Source of the DNA: Myoxocephalus aenaeus
Taxonomy: Eukaryota > Chordata > Actinopteri > Perciformes > Cottidae
Assembly (NCBI GenBank): GCA_038501785.1
Contig: JBAMJR010000168.1
Coordinates: 601,501-665,500, forward strand
Direction: 5' to 3'
DNA length: 64,000 nt
The translations under genes were made by a program, and so were the position numbers. The notes beneath the pieces were generated by a model. The model worked only from the letters and a program-made list of their open reading frames with translations. It did no database searches and was not told the origin of the DNA. Of the stretch, positions 11,901 to 26,000 are shown in pieces (within the stretch, counting starts at the first letter, position 1; the number at the start of each line of letters is the position of its first letter).

Positions 11901-13884
11901 GTTACAAACAGCACGCCATGCAGCGGCTTTCCTGATGTTCTCCACATCGCAGACACTGTACAAACATGTACCAGTCACAAAAAAGCTCAAGGCTGTGATC
12001 CAGTCTGCATACAGTCTGTGAGACAGGCGATGCTCTGCTGCGCTGTGGTGTTTAATGTACGACTCGAGGAGGTTTCGGCAGAATCTATAGCGCGCGTACA
12101 GGAAGTCATGAGGATCTGGGCGATCTGGAAGAACTCTCTCCCTATAAAACTAATATAACTAATATCGCTCCTTCATCAATGAGGAAGGGAGCTGCCTTTT
12201 TTGTCCGGTGGGAGTGGCCAGCTTATCCAGTGAATTTCACTAAACCTGCTGTGGAGCAGGTTAAGGGATTTTGATGTGTTGCTATGGTGATTTATCTAAA
12301 CTTGCTTCGAAGAACCGAAAAGCCTGACCTACGTCATCTTATCCTGAAAATTATCCGGCTAACTCAGTAAACCAGGTACGAAAAATACCCCCCTGGACAC
12401 AAGCTGCCTGCTGGTGATGCTGTTTGGGTTAGTGATGAGGAGTTACCTGTGGATACAGGAGGGACGACAGATGGTCCTGAACACACAGGAAGAGCAGAAA
12501 CACCAGCACCTGGACAAAGAAAGGAGGCCAAAGCCGGTAAACATAATGGAAAAAAACACGAACGCTTATGGAATACAGTTTACCCATCATCAAGTCAACA
12601 TATATCAGAGTTAATGTGTATATATACATACAGTATATATATCATTACTACAGTACATTTGTGTCTGCTGTTTATTTTAACTGCAGATTTGCTGTTTTTA
12701 GTATTGAATTACTTGTTTATTTTTTAATAATGTATTATTTAATTTCATTGAATTAATTATAATATACAAATATTACACACACATATACATATATACATGT
12801 AAACCAGATTGCTCCATCAGACAAAAACAAATAAAATGTGCAATCACTTTGTTAGAACAATGCAAATAAAGTTATAGCCGTGCAAAAAATAACTAATATT
12901 TGGCAAAGAAAATAGCTTATTGTGGCTGCAATTAACCTGTTTTGCACTGAATATCTTTTCAAGATAATAACAATAACATGGAACCTGTGCAAAACTAAAC
13001 GAAGATGCAGAACAAATGCAGATGTGTGTGAGCATCAGGTTTTATCGTAGTGGCTGAAATGAGCTGCTTTCCTCTACAAATCTTTTTGAAACGGGGCTGC
13101 GGGTTTGATACGGCCTGTCAGTTCATGCTGAATGTTGAGCTGAGATCTGTATTTTGTTTTGAGAGAAGCAACAGCAGAAAAGCCGACCTCACAGAGGTAG
13201 GATGTGGCGAGTCGCCAAGAATCTTGGCCGTTGCTCATGCGTAACCTGTTAACGCCGTAATGTAAACATTTACACGAAAGTACCGGTATTTCGGCATGTA
13301 TTTATTAATGACTTAGTTTTATGTCTGTGTACTACTTTTGTAATATGTGAACTTCTCAATAATGTTCTTGAAATAAAATAATTCGGCATTTCCCCTCATA
13401 TATCGACACATATGCACCTGTCGGTGCTGTGTGCTCCTCTCGGGTTGCAGAACGTTCAGGGCAGCAGTGAATCCCTGTCCGGCGCGGCCGCACCCGGCCC
13501 GGTGCAGGCTGGCGGCCAGCAGCAGAGCGGCGGCTCCCGGCACCGGCGGCCCCGGCGGCCCCTTCTCCAAACTGAATGCCAAAACAAAACACCTTAAGGT
13601 GAGCAAAGTGAACCAACCGACACACCAGAGACACAAAAACAGACACAGAAGCTGGAGGGATCCAGACGTCTCTTTCCATCCCTCACTAACGGTTACATGT
13701 GTCAGCGCTGGCTTGTGGGAGAACATGAGAGCAAAATGAGAAGGAAGCTTCACCTGCAGGCCCAGTTCTGACAGTCAGCGAGGAGCTGCAGCTGCTCCGG
13801 CAGCGGCTCCCCGTCACACAGACGCCGCCACAGGGACGACAGCACCGGGGACACGCGCTCCCACCAGTGCTGCACGCGCACGCG

Positions 13885-13917
<33 letters not shown>

Positions 13918-15153
13918 GTCTGCATTTGTACTGATTTCATGAATTCCCTACTTACATAATATAGCCATGTCAATAATGCAGTAAGGATGTACTGATGGTA
14001 AATACCTATTTTGCTCATATATACACTCAAGGTAAAAAAAAAACTGCGATTGGGTTAATATTCCAAGGAAAAATATCTGAATTTCTGAATATTTATAAGA
14101 AAAAAAACATGAATATTATTTGACTAAAGTTTAAGATTTACAAGAAAGAAATCCCCCCAAAAATATTTTTATTTCTTTTAAAGCTTCACTTTGCAAGGCT
14201 GGATCCATCTTATTAAACCACAGCGTTAAGCAATAAATGACGCACGCCTTCATGTGGCCGAAGATAGAAGTCTCTACTCTAATGTATCTTCTACAATATT
14301 AATATTTATTTATGTTCATAAAGGAACACAGAAACAACGTGAAAGAAAACATGTTTATATATCTTTCCGGGCCTTTCCTCGCTCAGAGGCCGTACGTACC
14401 ACAGCAACACTACTTTAGGAGCAACAGAACTCAGACGACTATTTTTCAGATTTGTTCTTTCTCAGAAATTTATAACTTTACAATTTAAATCTCAGAAATT
14501 CAGATTTTTTTTTCTTGGAATATTCCCCCTTCCCCCAGCTTGGTAATTATTATTGTTTTACCTACAATGAGCCAGCATGAAAAACAACCAGGACCACGAA
14601 ACCTCTCTCATTGTATAATTTACACTTTCCTACAAGTCAAAATGCCCTCCATGTCAAACACCCGATCCAAAAAGCATCAAACAGTACCGCCGTGGAGACC
14701 AGGAGCAGCGGGCAGCGCAGACTGATCTGGGACCAGGCTTTGTTGACTTCCTCCCCCGGGCGTCCGCAGCGAGCGCCGGCACCTAACACTCCCTGGAGAG
14801 AGGAAAACGCAGAGAGGACTCAACTCAACTGGAGCAAGAAGTCATGCGTCTTAGATTTGATTCATCTTGAGATTCTCTCACTCTCAGGAGGTGAGACGTC
14901 AGGTGGCAGGACAGCAAGCCGGCCGGAGAACAGGCCTTCCTCTGCAGTGGGACAGACGCACAGGGAGTGAGACAGAGAAAAGGAGTGAGCCGTATCAAGT
15001 CCATATCACACGCGTGTTAAAGTCGGATCTATTCTGCAGCTCACCTGATGCTGGTTGACATGTTCTATCAGCGTGTCACACTCCAGAGTCGCCCTCCCGC
15101 CTTCCGTCTTCACTTTAACGAGCAGCACCGCTGGGAGAGCCAGCAGTACCCTG

Positions 15154-15249
<96 letters not shown>

Positions 15250-15346
15250 CAGTGGCTACACATTAAATGACAAACATGATCTGCCTGACACGTACGTCTA
15301 TATGACAAAGGGTCTAATGTCTACGGCACCTGTAAGAGTGTGTAAG

Positions 15347-15413
<67 letters not shown>

Positions 15414-18400
15414 ACCTGTTCCACGCGTTCAGCGTGTGCTGCAGGCTGAACTCGCTGCTGATGCTCGGTGGAGCCGAAGAGGAGCATCTCTGACACACCG
15501 ATTCCAACAGGAAGTCGCACAAGCTGGGTCGGCTGCTTCCGCGGCCGTTGGAGAGGTCGGTCACTTCCATGTCATAGACAAGCTCCTACACACGCACGCA
15601 CAGATTGTTTTTCTGATTTGCTTCTTTTTTTTTTAATAATTTTTTTGTTTTGTTTTTGGACAGTAGCTTAATTTACAAGGTATACATCAGCACAAGTGTA
15701 GTATTCAATATATACCATCCAGTTTTTCAAATTAAGTAACATTGTACATTTTGGGAGAGTGTATACGTAAACAGAGAAATACATCAGACAAGGGGGGGGG
15801 ACTAGAGAGAGAGAGAGGGATAAAGGTCCTAATCTAGAGCAGCATTACAGGGTCATTCGTTCATTATCTCCACAGAATCTGTCCGTATTGGTTTTGCATA
15901 TCTCACCCACTTGTCCCAGAGTTGAATAAACATACTTCTCTGAAGGCGAAGGGAGAAGGTGATCCTTTCCATAACATAGATGTCATTTACTATATCTATC
16001 CATTCATGTATTGTGGGGGGCTCAGGAAGCAGCCACCGTCTGGTGAGGGCTTTTTTTACAAGCGGTTATTAAAATGCCAAACATGTATTTATCTCGACGC
16101 CCTGCTTGAAAATCAAATTTTCCTAAGAATAATGTTGAAAATTCCAGGGGCAAGTCGGTGTTAAGTATGACTTTTAATGTTTTATGAAATTCTGCCCAGA
16201 AAGGCGTTATCACAGGGCACTCCCAAAATATGTGCCAGTGATTTGCTTCATGAGCCCCACACCGTCTCCAACATGTGGCATCACCTCCCGTGAAGCGTGC
16301 CTTCTGCTTTGGTGTAATAAAAAAAACGAATAACACACTTCCATGCAAATTCCCGCCATATATGAGAATTGGTACATTTCCATTGGAATTTACACACATC
16401 TAACCAGTCCTCACTTGATATTAAGAGCTTGCCATCTCTTTCCCATTTTTCTTTTACATATACTGCAGTGTGGGGTTTTTTCGTCATAAGGCCCTTGTAG
16501 GATTTAGAGATAATACCCTTATTTGGCTCGTTTTGGTAGGCACCGAGAAATATTCTCAATATTGGTTCATCAAGGTCTATTGTATTTCTAATGTTATGTT
16601 CAAAATGGTTGCATATCTGGAGATATCTATAAAAATCTGATTTTTCAAGACAATATTTTTTCCTTAGGTGTTCAAAGTCCTTTAGTTGTCCTTTTTCTGT
16701 CAGAGAGTAGAACGTTGTTATACCTTTTGGGATCCAAGATTTAAATCTATGATCCATTTCATTTGGCTTAAACCCCGGGTCATAGGCACACCATTGAAGT
16801 ATTTGTAGTCTATGATCCAGTTTATATTCTCCTCTTATCATGTTCCAGATTTTTAAATTGAATTTGATCCATGGGTTTTGTAAATTGTCTATAAATTTTC
16901 CCAGGTTTTTGTGGGCCAATACTGCTTGAATTGGGGGGTCATTCATAATAGAGAGTTCAATATCTTTCCACCTGGCACAATAAAATGAGGTACACATGTT
17001 AATTAAGGGTTTAATCTGGACAGCATAGAAGTAATCCTTAAAGTTGGGTAGAGCCATTCCTCCTTCTTCTTTTGGGAGTTTTAAATCTAATCCTTGGTTT
17101 TTTCCCTTGCCAGATAAATCTTGAAATTATTTTATCCAATTCAGAGAATTGTTTCGGGGGAATTTCTACAGGGAGTGCTTGAAATAGGAACAGATATCGT
17201 GGGAGAATGTTCATTTTTACAGATTCAATTCTATGGCTTAATCCGAGGAAAGAAATAGAGTTCCATCGATGTATATCCTCTTTAATTTTTGTTGAGAGGG
17301 GAGTGTAGTTTATCTCTGCCAATGTTGAGATATCTCTTGGTAGGTGTATTCCTAGGTATTTCAAGGACTTCTGATCCCAGTTAAGGTGGAATTTATCTTT
17401 AATGTGTTTAGGAGGTGTACAATTAAAGGTCAAGATTTGTGTTTTTTGCAGGTTTAATTTATATCCTGCATGTCTACCAAATGTTTTTAACAGGTTCATT
17501 AATTCAAAAAAGGAGTTAGAGGGGGTATTTAAATAAATCAAGATATCGTCAGCATACAGGGCCACTTTGTGGTCTGATCCATTTATACAAATGCCTTTGA
17601 TGCTTTCTGTCTGTCTTATCCATTGCGCAAGAGGCTCTATAAGAGGGCAAAAAGCAGTGGAGAAATTGGGCATCCCTGTCTTGTTCCACGCTCTAATATA
17701 ATGGTGTCTGAGAGATGTCCATTTATTTTTATCCAGGCCAAAGGTTTAGCATATAGTGTACGAATGCCTTTGATAAAAGTGTCGTGCATGCCAAATCGTT
17801 CAAGGACTTTATATAAGAAAGGCCAGCTCACTGAATCAAAGGCCTTCTCAGCATCCAGACTGACTAGGTAGACTTCAAGATTGTTCTGTTGGATGTGGTT
17901 TAGTACGTGCAGCGATCGCCTGATGTTATCGTGGGTTTGTCTTTGTGAGATAAAGCCAGTCTGATCGTTATGTATAATTTGAGGAAGTATCTGTTCCAGT
18001 CTTTTGGCCAGGATGGCTGTATATAATTTGTAGTCGACATTCAACATTGAGATTGGTCTATAAGATCCACAGTCTAGTTTATCTTTTCCTTCTTTGTGAA
18101 TAACAGAGATCACTGCCTCGCTCCAAGATGGAGGCATCTTGGCATCTTTTAGAGTTATATTGCAGGCCCCAAGGAGGCTTGGTATTAGCTCAAATCGAAA
18201 TGCCTTGTACCACTCTGAAGGGAGGCCATCCGGACCAGGTGATTTATTGGCTTTAAGTCTGGAGATGGCGCTGTTTAGTTCTGCCTCAGTTACCGCTGCT
18301 GTTAATATCCGATTTTGTTCTTCTGATAGTACAGGGAGATTGAGAGAATTGAGGAATTCGCTAATTTGTTGCTCGCCCTCTAGTTGTGGTTGTGTATATA

Positions 18401-21400
18401 GAGATTTGTAGTATTTTTTAAAGGCATTTTGCAATTCATCTTGTTTATAGTGTATAGTTTTAGAAATCGGATCTCTTATTTTGTATATTGTGCTATCCGC
18501 TCGTTGTTTTTGCAGCCTTCTTGCCAGGAGCTTTGTTGATTTTGAGCCCGACTCATAAAATTTTTGTTTTGTGAATATCATCTTTTTTTCAATTTCCTGC
18601 GAGTATAATAGATTTATTTCAGTCCTAACTTTCTTAATTTCTGTCAACAAATTCGTTTTTTGTTCTCTTTTATGTTGTGTCTCGAGATCCTTTAATTCTT
18701 TATTAAGGTTTAGTAGTCGTAATTGTTTCTTTTTCTTTTCATGGGCACAGAAAGATATAATTCTCCCTCTGATGACTGCCTTTAAGGCATCCCATACTAT
18801 AGCTGAGTCAACCTCCCCGTTATCATTTTCTTCCAGAAACAATTGTATTTCCTTTCTCATTTGGGTCTTGAATTTCGGGTTATTTAAGATACTTGTATTC
18901 AACCTCCACAATGTTTTCCCTATTTTATCGCTAATATGCACAGTGCAGGACAGAGGTGCATGGTCAGATAAATCAATACTACCAATATCACAACTATGCA
19001 TTATATGGCGATCTCTCTTTAGCACAAAGAAATAGTCTATCCTTGAGTATGTATCATGGGGGCATGAGTAAAATGTATAGTCACGGCCTGATGGGTAAAT
19101 ATCTCTCCATAGATCTAATATGCCCAGTTCTGTCATTAGAACACTAATTTTCCTATGCAGCGATGTAGCAGTCATATTTTTTGAAGAATCTAGTTTTGGG
19201 TTAAGACGGATGTTCCAATCTCCACCACATATGACAATTCCTGGGGCCTCTATCATTAAATCAAATATCTTTCTGTAGAAGCCAAAATCGCTTCCAGGGG
19301 GGGCATAAATGTTACATAAAGTTATTGTAACACCATCTATTTTTCCAGAGACTAATATATATCTCCCCTCCTTATCTGTTACTTTTGAAAGTAGTTTTTC
19401 TGATTTGCTTTTTAACAATGAATGTATTCAGGACCACAACATCATGCTAATAAACAGTTTACACTGTACTACTGAACAGTATAATAATACACAGTATGCA
19501 GTACACAGTATACTGTAAACTTTATACACACCTGTAACCGGGACAGGATGTCTGGCAGACAGGTCCCTGTTTCTGACCCTCTGTGATCCAGCTTCTCCAG
19601 GCTCTGGTTGCTGTTGACATAAAATACATAGAAGAGTTAGAAATACAAATTCACTTTTTTTTTTTATTAGAAAACATTTTTTTTTAAATGGGAGAAAGAA
19701 TCTGGACATGTCATTTTAGAGGAGGACTGGTCAAATATGTGCTCTGTGCAGTCCACTTCCACCGGCTCGGGTCTCTGGAGGGAATTCTGTTGGCGGAATC
19801 TGATTAGATATTTCATAACCCCCAAATTAAAATGTATACAAACAGGTGAGGTAGGAAGGGATCTATGTTGGAGGAAATGTGGAGAACAGCTGGCAGATCA
19901 TTTCCATATATTCTGGAGCTGCCCAGCCATTCAGCCATACTGGCAGGTGGTAATGCAAGTAATACAAACTGTATTTGGAGATGGACTTGACTGTTCCTTT
20001 TCCACAGTTTATTTGGGCAATATCGCAGATCACCTATTGGTGCAAGACAAATATTTGCTAAAGATATTACTAGCAGCCAGCAAAAAAGCTGTAACACGAA
20101 AATGGCTGCAGGCCGGGCCTCCAACAGAGACTGACTGGACAGATATTGTAACTGATGTTCAAAATATGGAGAGAATGACTTTCTCGCTGAATCTACGGTT
20201 TGATAAATTCTTGAAGTATTGGGAAAAATGGATTGTGTTTGTGACCTCACAGGATCATCACTGATTTGTTATTGGGTGAATTTACATTTATTTCCATCAG
20301 TGTACCATCAGCATAAATGTATAGGTGACCAACCTTTTGTTCCATGTATGTATGTATGTATGTATGTATGTAATACATACATACATACATACATACATAC
20401 ATACATTGTATGTATGTATGTATGTATGTTTGTCTTATTGGATCTTTGCCTCTTTAAAAAATAAAGTATACATTTTTTTTTTTTTTTAAATAAGATCTGG
20501 TTAACCTTTGTGCATTCGTTAAACTGCCATATAATTAATAGTTACATGTTTTTAGTCCTGGTCATAGCTCTCAACTGCTTGATCTTTTTCAGAAGTGTAA
20601 CCCTATAAATGACAGTTTGTTTACATAATGCCGGTGTTATGGAAGAAAAACACAAAAATGTGAAACTTTTCTTTTTCAGTCTGGGATATTCCAATGATGC
20701 TGGTCCCTTTAAAAGCAGTTACTCTGACAAAAATGAAAATTCACGAAACTAATAAAAAAAATGTATTGGTCCTAATAAATATCCATTCACTTTCAGAATT
20801 TTGCCTACTGTTGTTTTTCCCCCCACTCCATTCCCTTCATATCTTTATTGAGTACACACAGTGTAGATATGTTAAGTTGAGTTAATATAAGTGCTAACAG
20901 TTTTCTGCAACCGACGATCCTTCGGAAAGACTGCCGCTGCTGGAGCACACCTGACTAAATAACCTGCCGGTTAATCTGCTCCACTGGGGGGAGAGATCTT
21001 CTCTTTGTTTCATGGAGCCCTCATTATGTTGTAAGTTCTGGTTAATGTGTTTCAGTGTTTCCCCTAGGTTTACAGCTTCAGGGGGGGAAGGGGGCACGGC
21101 GGCGGGGGCGACGGCGGCGACACCAACACAAACACTTAAAGTAGTGGTTCTCAAACTTTTTCTGTAAATAACTTCATTTTGTGACTCCATCTGTGCTTTT
21201 AGAAATAACAGAATAAAGAAAATTGCAATCACTTTCAAGTAAATCAGATTGCTCCATCAGACATTTTTTTATTTTTAAATTGCAATCACTTAGAACAATG
21301 AAAATAAAGTTATATCTGTGCAAAAAATAACTAATATTTAGTTACTACTAAATAGCTCATTGTGGAAAACAATAAGCTATTTATTTTTTTGCCAAACAAA

Positions 21401-22969
21401 ACAGAATGAGTGAGATGTGAGCATTAGGTTGCATCAGTATTAGTGGAGCAGTGAGCCTCTACACATCTTTATAAACGGGGTTGTAGATTTGATACAATTC
21501 ATGTTCAACATTGATCTGAGATCTGTTTTCTGTTTTGAGACGCAGCAGCAGAAAGGACGTCACAGAGACTTCTGGCAAAGAGCCAAAAATCGGCGAGTCG
21601 CTATGCGCATGCACAAGCGTAACCTGTTAACGGCATAACGTAAACATTTACCTGAAAGTACAGGCTTTTCTCCATGTATTTATTAATGACTTAGTGTTAT
21701 GTCCGTGTACTTTGTACTTTAGTAATATGTGAAGCCAGCAGCTCATGGTTGGTAGAAGACACGAGCACTTTGTCTCTTTCACCTGGAGCAGGAGAGCTGC
21801 TCCGGGTTCAGGAGAGCTGCTCCGGGTTCAGAGAGCTGCTCCGTGTTCAGAGAGCTGCTCTGGGTTCAGGAGAGCTGCTCCGGGTTCAGAGAGCTGCTCT
21901 GTGATCAGAGAGCTGCTCCGGTGTTCCTCACATGAGAGCTGCTGTTGCCATCTTCACCCTGGGAGCGTTTAAAACGCAGATATAGGTCTGCTTTTCACGC
22001 GACATATTTTTTGACGCTCTCTGTCCGCTGCTGTGTGCTCAGCGCTCACCTGTCTGTGCGCATCAGGGCGGAACTCCGCTGTGCGACGCAGAGCAGAGGA
22101 GAAGTGTTAACGCGACCATGTAGAGACCGAAATGACAAGCTGTGTGTGGATAAGATCAATAAAATACGGCCGTTTAGTTTAATAACAGAACAAGGTGTAG
22201 ACCGGTTCTATAGGAAAGAGAAACTTAAATGACGACTTGTGATCTGGCGCTGTCGAGAAAATTACAGGGGGGCGGAGGGTTTTTTCAGGGGGGCGCCCCG
22301 CCCCCCTATTCTAACGGTGGGGGAAACACTGTGTTTTGTAGACCTTAACACAATTATGTTGAACTTATTTATTTATTCTCATTTGTCACTTTGTTCAGAT
22401 TTTGTTCCCCATCGTAATTCTTGTACATATTATTAGGTGAATAAAATCCTTATTTTTCCCACCTTTACCTGCCCTCCCAGTTTCATGCGTACCCTGGTCC
22501 TTCACATGATCAACAATTGCGGTTTCAATGGGCAAGGTCCATTTAACATTTCATCAAAGGAACAGCACTTGGAGCAGATTTTAATTGTTCTGTTTTAAAC
22601 CTAATGAGTAAAGACTCATTCACGGAGGTGTCATTCACGCTGACCTCTGTCGTATCTTTTCTTGGAGGGTTTCTATCAAAAACCGATCTGACACACAAAC
22701 CTGTCAGAAATGAAACCAGCTTGTAGCATTAAGCTACGCAACAGAAATCAATCTATTATAACCCGATGTGTGTTTATGTGCGTTTCCAACAATAATTCCA
22801 TCAGACCTACAGGACCCGTGTGGTGAACACGTACACCAACCTTAACTGCTGGTCCATGATGGCGCTGAGCAGATGAGAGCAGAGGATCCTCGTGTCTCCT
22901 CCACAGCCTCCCTGCTCCTCCGGACGGGACAGGTAGAGCTCCCAGCAGGCCCACAGCTGGTACTCCTGA

Positions 22970-23008
<39 letters not shown>

Positions 23009-26000
23009 CACACTCTTACAGTTGCCATTAGACATTGTGTGTGCGTGTGTGTGTGTGTGTGTACCGTTCTGGGTCTGACAGGGCGTCTTCACGTCGTTGT
23101 ACTCGGAGCTCGACAGCCAGCCATTCTGAGAACGATAACTTGACAAACACAAAGCTTCACTGAGCGAACAGGAAGGAAGCCGCTGGCTGCTCTCCGATGC
23201 TCACTGAAGATAACGTACCTGGTATTGTGGCGCGCGCTCCAGCTGACGGAAGGCCGGGTGCCTCCACAGATGCCACGCGGTCTTCCTCCAGGTGCCGTTG
23301 GCATCCGTGGCACTGCTCCACAGGCCCGGCGGGTTCTCCTCCTGGTGGTCACCGACTGGACCGCCAGCCGTGATGGGAGTTCCCCTGGCTTCAGGCGACA
23401 GTCTGGGGATGAGGTACAGCAGCTAAACCAACACACAGGTGTGTGTGGAGGTTAACAAACACAATAATATAGTAATGAAATAGAGTCTATAGCGACAGGG
23501 CTGTGGTTCCACCAGAACCATTTGCTTCTGGGGACACAGTTTCTAGTTTTTTCAAAGGTTCTTTGTAAGACAAAGGGTTTATGTTGGATTCTAGGTAGAA
23601 CCCTCTGAAATGAATCCAGGCCAGAAACCAAAAAAGGGGTCTCCTCAGGGGACCAGCAAATAACCCTATATGGTTCTAGAGTGTAGATTAGGACTTGGTC
23701 ATTGTAATAGTAAACTACTTGGCAGTAAAATGTCACGATTTAAACCGTATACATTGGTTTTCAGCTGTAAAACAAATGGTTTGGGGGTTTAGTTACTCTT
23801 TAAGTATAACAACACCTCAGCATTACTATTGCTTTATCAAGGCTTTAACTGTTTACAGGTAAATGGTGTTAGCATTTCTTTAATGACCCTTATATGATGT
23901 GAGTCTTATGATATTTTTAAAGGAACACAAACCGTGTGACATGATTGAAAGTAAGAGGAAACAGACACCTTCTTGTAGAGGCTGTTGAGGATGTAGTCCT
24001 GCTGCTGCTGCGGAGGCAGCGAGTCCCCTCTGCAGATCCCGTAACACACAGCTGAAACACACAACCTGGACGGCAACGAGAAGACTGTGAGAGAAGGAGG
24101 CGGCCGGGCCAGACGCCAGTGTCACAGAACCAGCGACGCCAGGAACGTTCAAGTTAGGGCTGGGCGGTATGGCCAAAAATTCATATCACGGTATTTTGTA
24201 AGATTCTGGCGGTTTCACGGTATATCACGGTATTAAACACATTCATTCGTCGACGTCGAAAAGGACCGCCGGCCAACTGAACAGCTGTTGCGAGCGGTGA
24301 GCAGCTGTTTCGTAAGTTGGTACATAGAGGGTGTTAGGAAGCTAAACATGGAGGGACTTAGGACCCAGGGGAATGTAGATGAAAAAAAAGAAACACAGGA
24401 AACTCAGGAAGAGACAGACCGGAAGGGTTTGTCTCTTCCTGAGTTTCTTCTTGTTGTGTTAGTGTACCCAGCATGCAGTTTGGCGGTGTAATTTTATAAA
24501 TGTACAATTATTAGTGTTACAAATTGTTTATGTGTCACAAACTGTTGTGTCGTGATGTTTAACCTGTTAAAGAGCGTTAGATGTGGGTTATTAATTGTTG
24601 TTATAAAGTTTTAACCATGATTAAAGTTAGAACCATGACACGTAAGTAGCTGCGCCCTCATCGGTGAAAAATACATTTTGCTGCCTGCTGAAGAGCGACA
24701 ACAGTTGTTACGGCTATGCACCGTATAGGTATGAAAAATTCATACCGTATGTAAATTTGAAACCGGTATACCGCACAGCCCTAGTTCGAGTGATCCACGC
24801 GTAGCCTCACCTGACGCAGAAGAGCATGTTGGCGTGCGTGCTGCAGACCAGCGCCGAGCTCAGAGCCTCTCCGACGCCGACAGGCTCCGGCAGTGTGGGC
24901 GGGACCAGCCGGACCAGAGGGCCGTGTGACATGCCGGAGTGGAGGTGGACCACAAACGCCGCCAGGCCGAGGAGGTGGGCGGCGCTCAGCGATGACGTCT
25001 TAGTTTTTTTTGGGGACAGAAGAGGTTGGTGAGGATGACGAGTGCACGGACTGGTTTGAGAAGCCGCGTGATTTGAGGTTAAGTGATTTTAATGTGATTT
25101 TTGACAGATGCAGAGACGAAAGCATTGGAATGTGGATTTGTGTACCCGGTTATGAAAAAGGTCCCAGAGTCTGTGTATGAGGCCGGAGAGGAGCTGCGTG
25201 TTGCCGAGCAGCGCACCAACAAACATGGAGGCCCACGGGCTTTGTCTGGTAAGATGGAGAAGAACAGTGGGAGAATATAACATTTTATTATATCCAGTTA
25301 TTCATTTGGGTTATTCATTCATATTCTATTTATATCTACGATCCGTCTGAAACTATGTGAAACTCCTTAGGTTGCTTTTGTCGCCCTCTGTCTTACTTTG
25401 TATTATCCCCTTTGCTCTTTGGGAGTTCACACACTTCTTTTGTAATCACTTTATCACACATAAACTCATGTTTACAATGTTTACTGAGGGAATAAATCAA
25501 GAGAGAAGTAGAGTCATTTATATAGACTTCTATACAACCAGAGGAGTTGCCCCCTGGTGGTCAGTAGGGAGAATGCTGCCTAAAGTTCATTCAGAATAAG
25601 CATTGCTCCACATGGTCTCTTCCCTGTTTACAGCCAGCTCTGTGCGTCCTACAGATGGTTTGCAGAGATACACACCCAAAAGAAAAGCCCACAGTAAGAA
25701 TTATATTTGGTACGCGTCAAAAAAACGTATATGTTCCACACCAGGTGATGTATGTACATAAATGGATGTGTATGGCCATTAAATACTACTACCGTAATTG
25801 TATTTCTTGTTTGCCGTTAGACTTTTAGAAAAATAAACAGTTGCGGCGCTCACTTGTTCGGAGGGTTTGCTCTGGAAGCGTTGAGCACGCACTGGCAGAA
25901 GTTTCTCAGGATCATGTTGACGGCCTGAGAACAGGAGAGAGAGCGTGAAAGTACATGCGGCTCACTGCTGGAGCAGGACTGCCGTTTATGAGACGGAGGG

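Noticed and set aside
24288..24491. 67-codon + strand frame
   Set aside because: Lies inside the hAT element at 24155-24783 and resembles no transposase.
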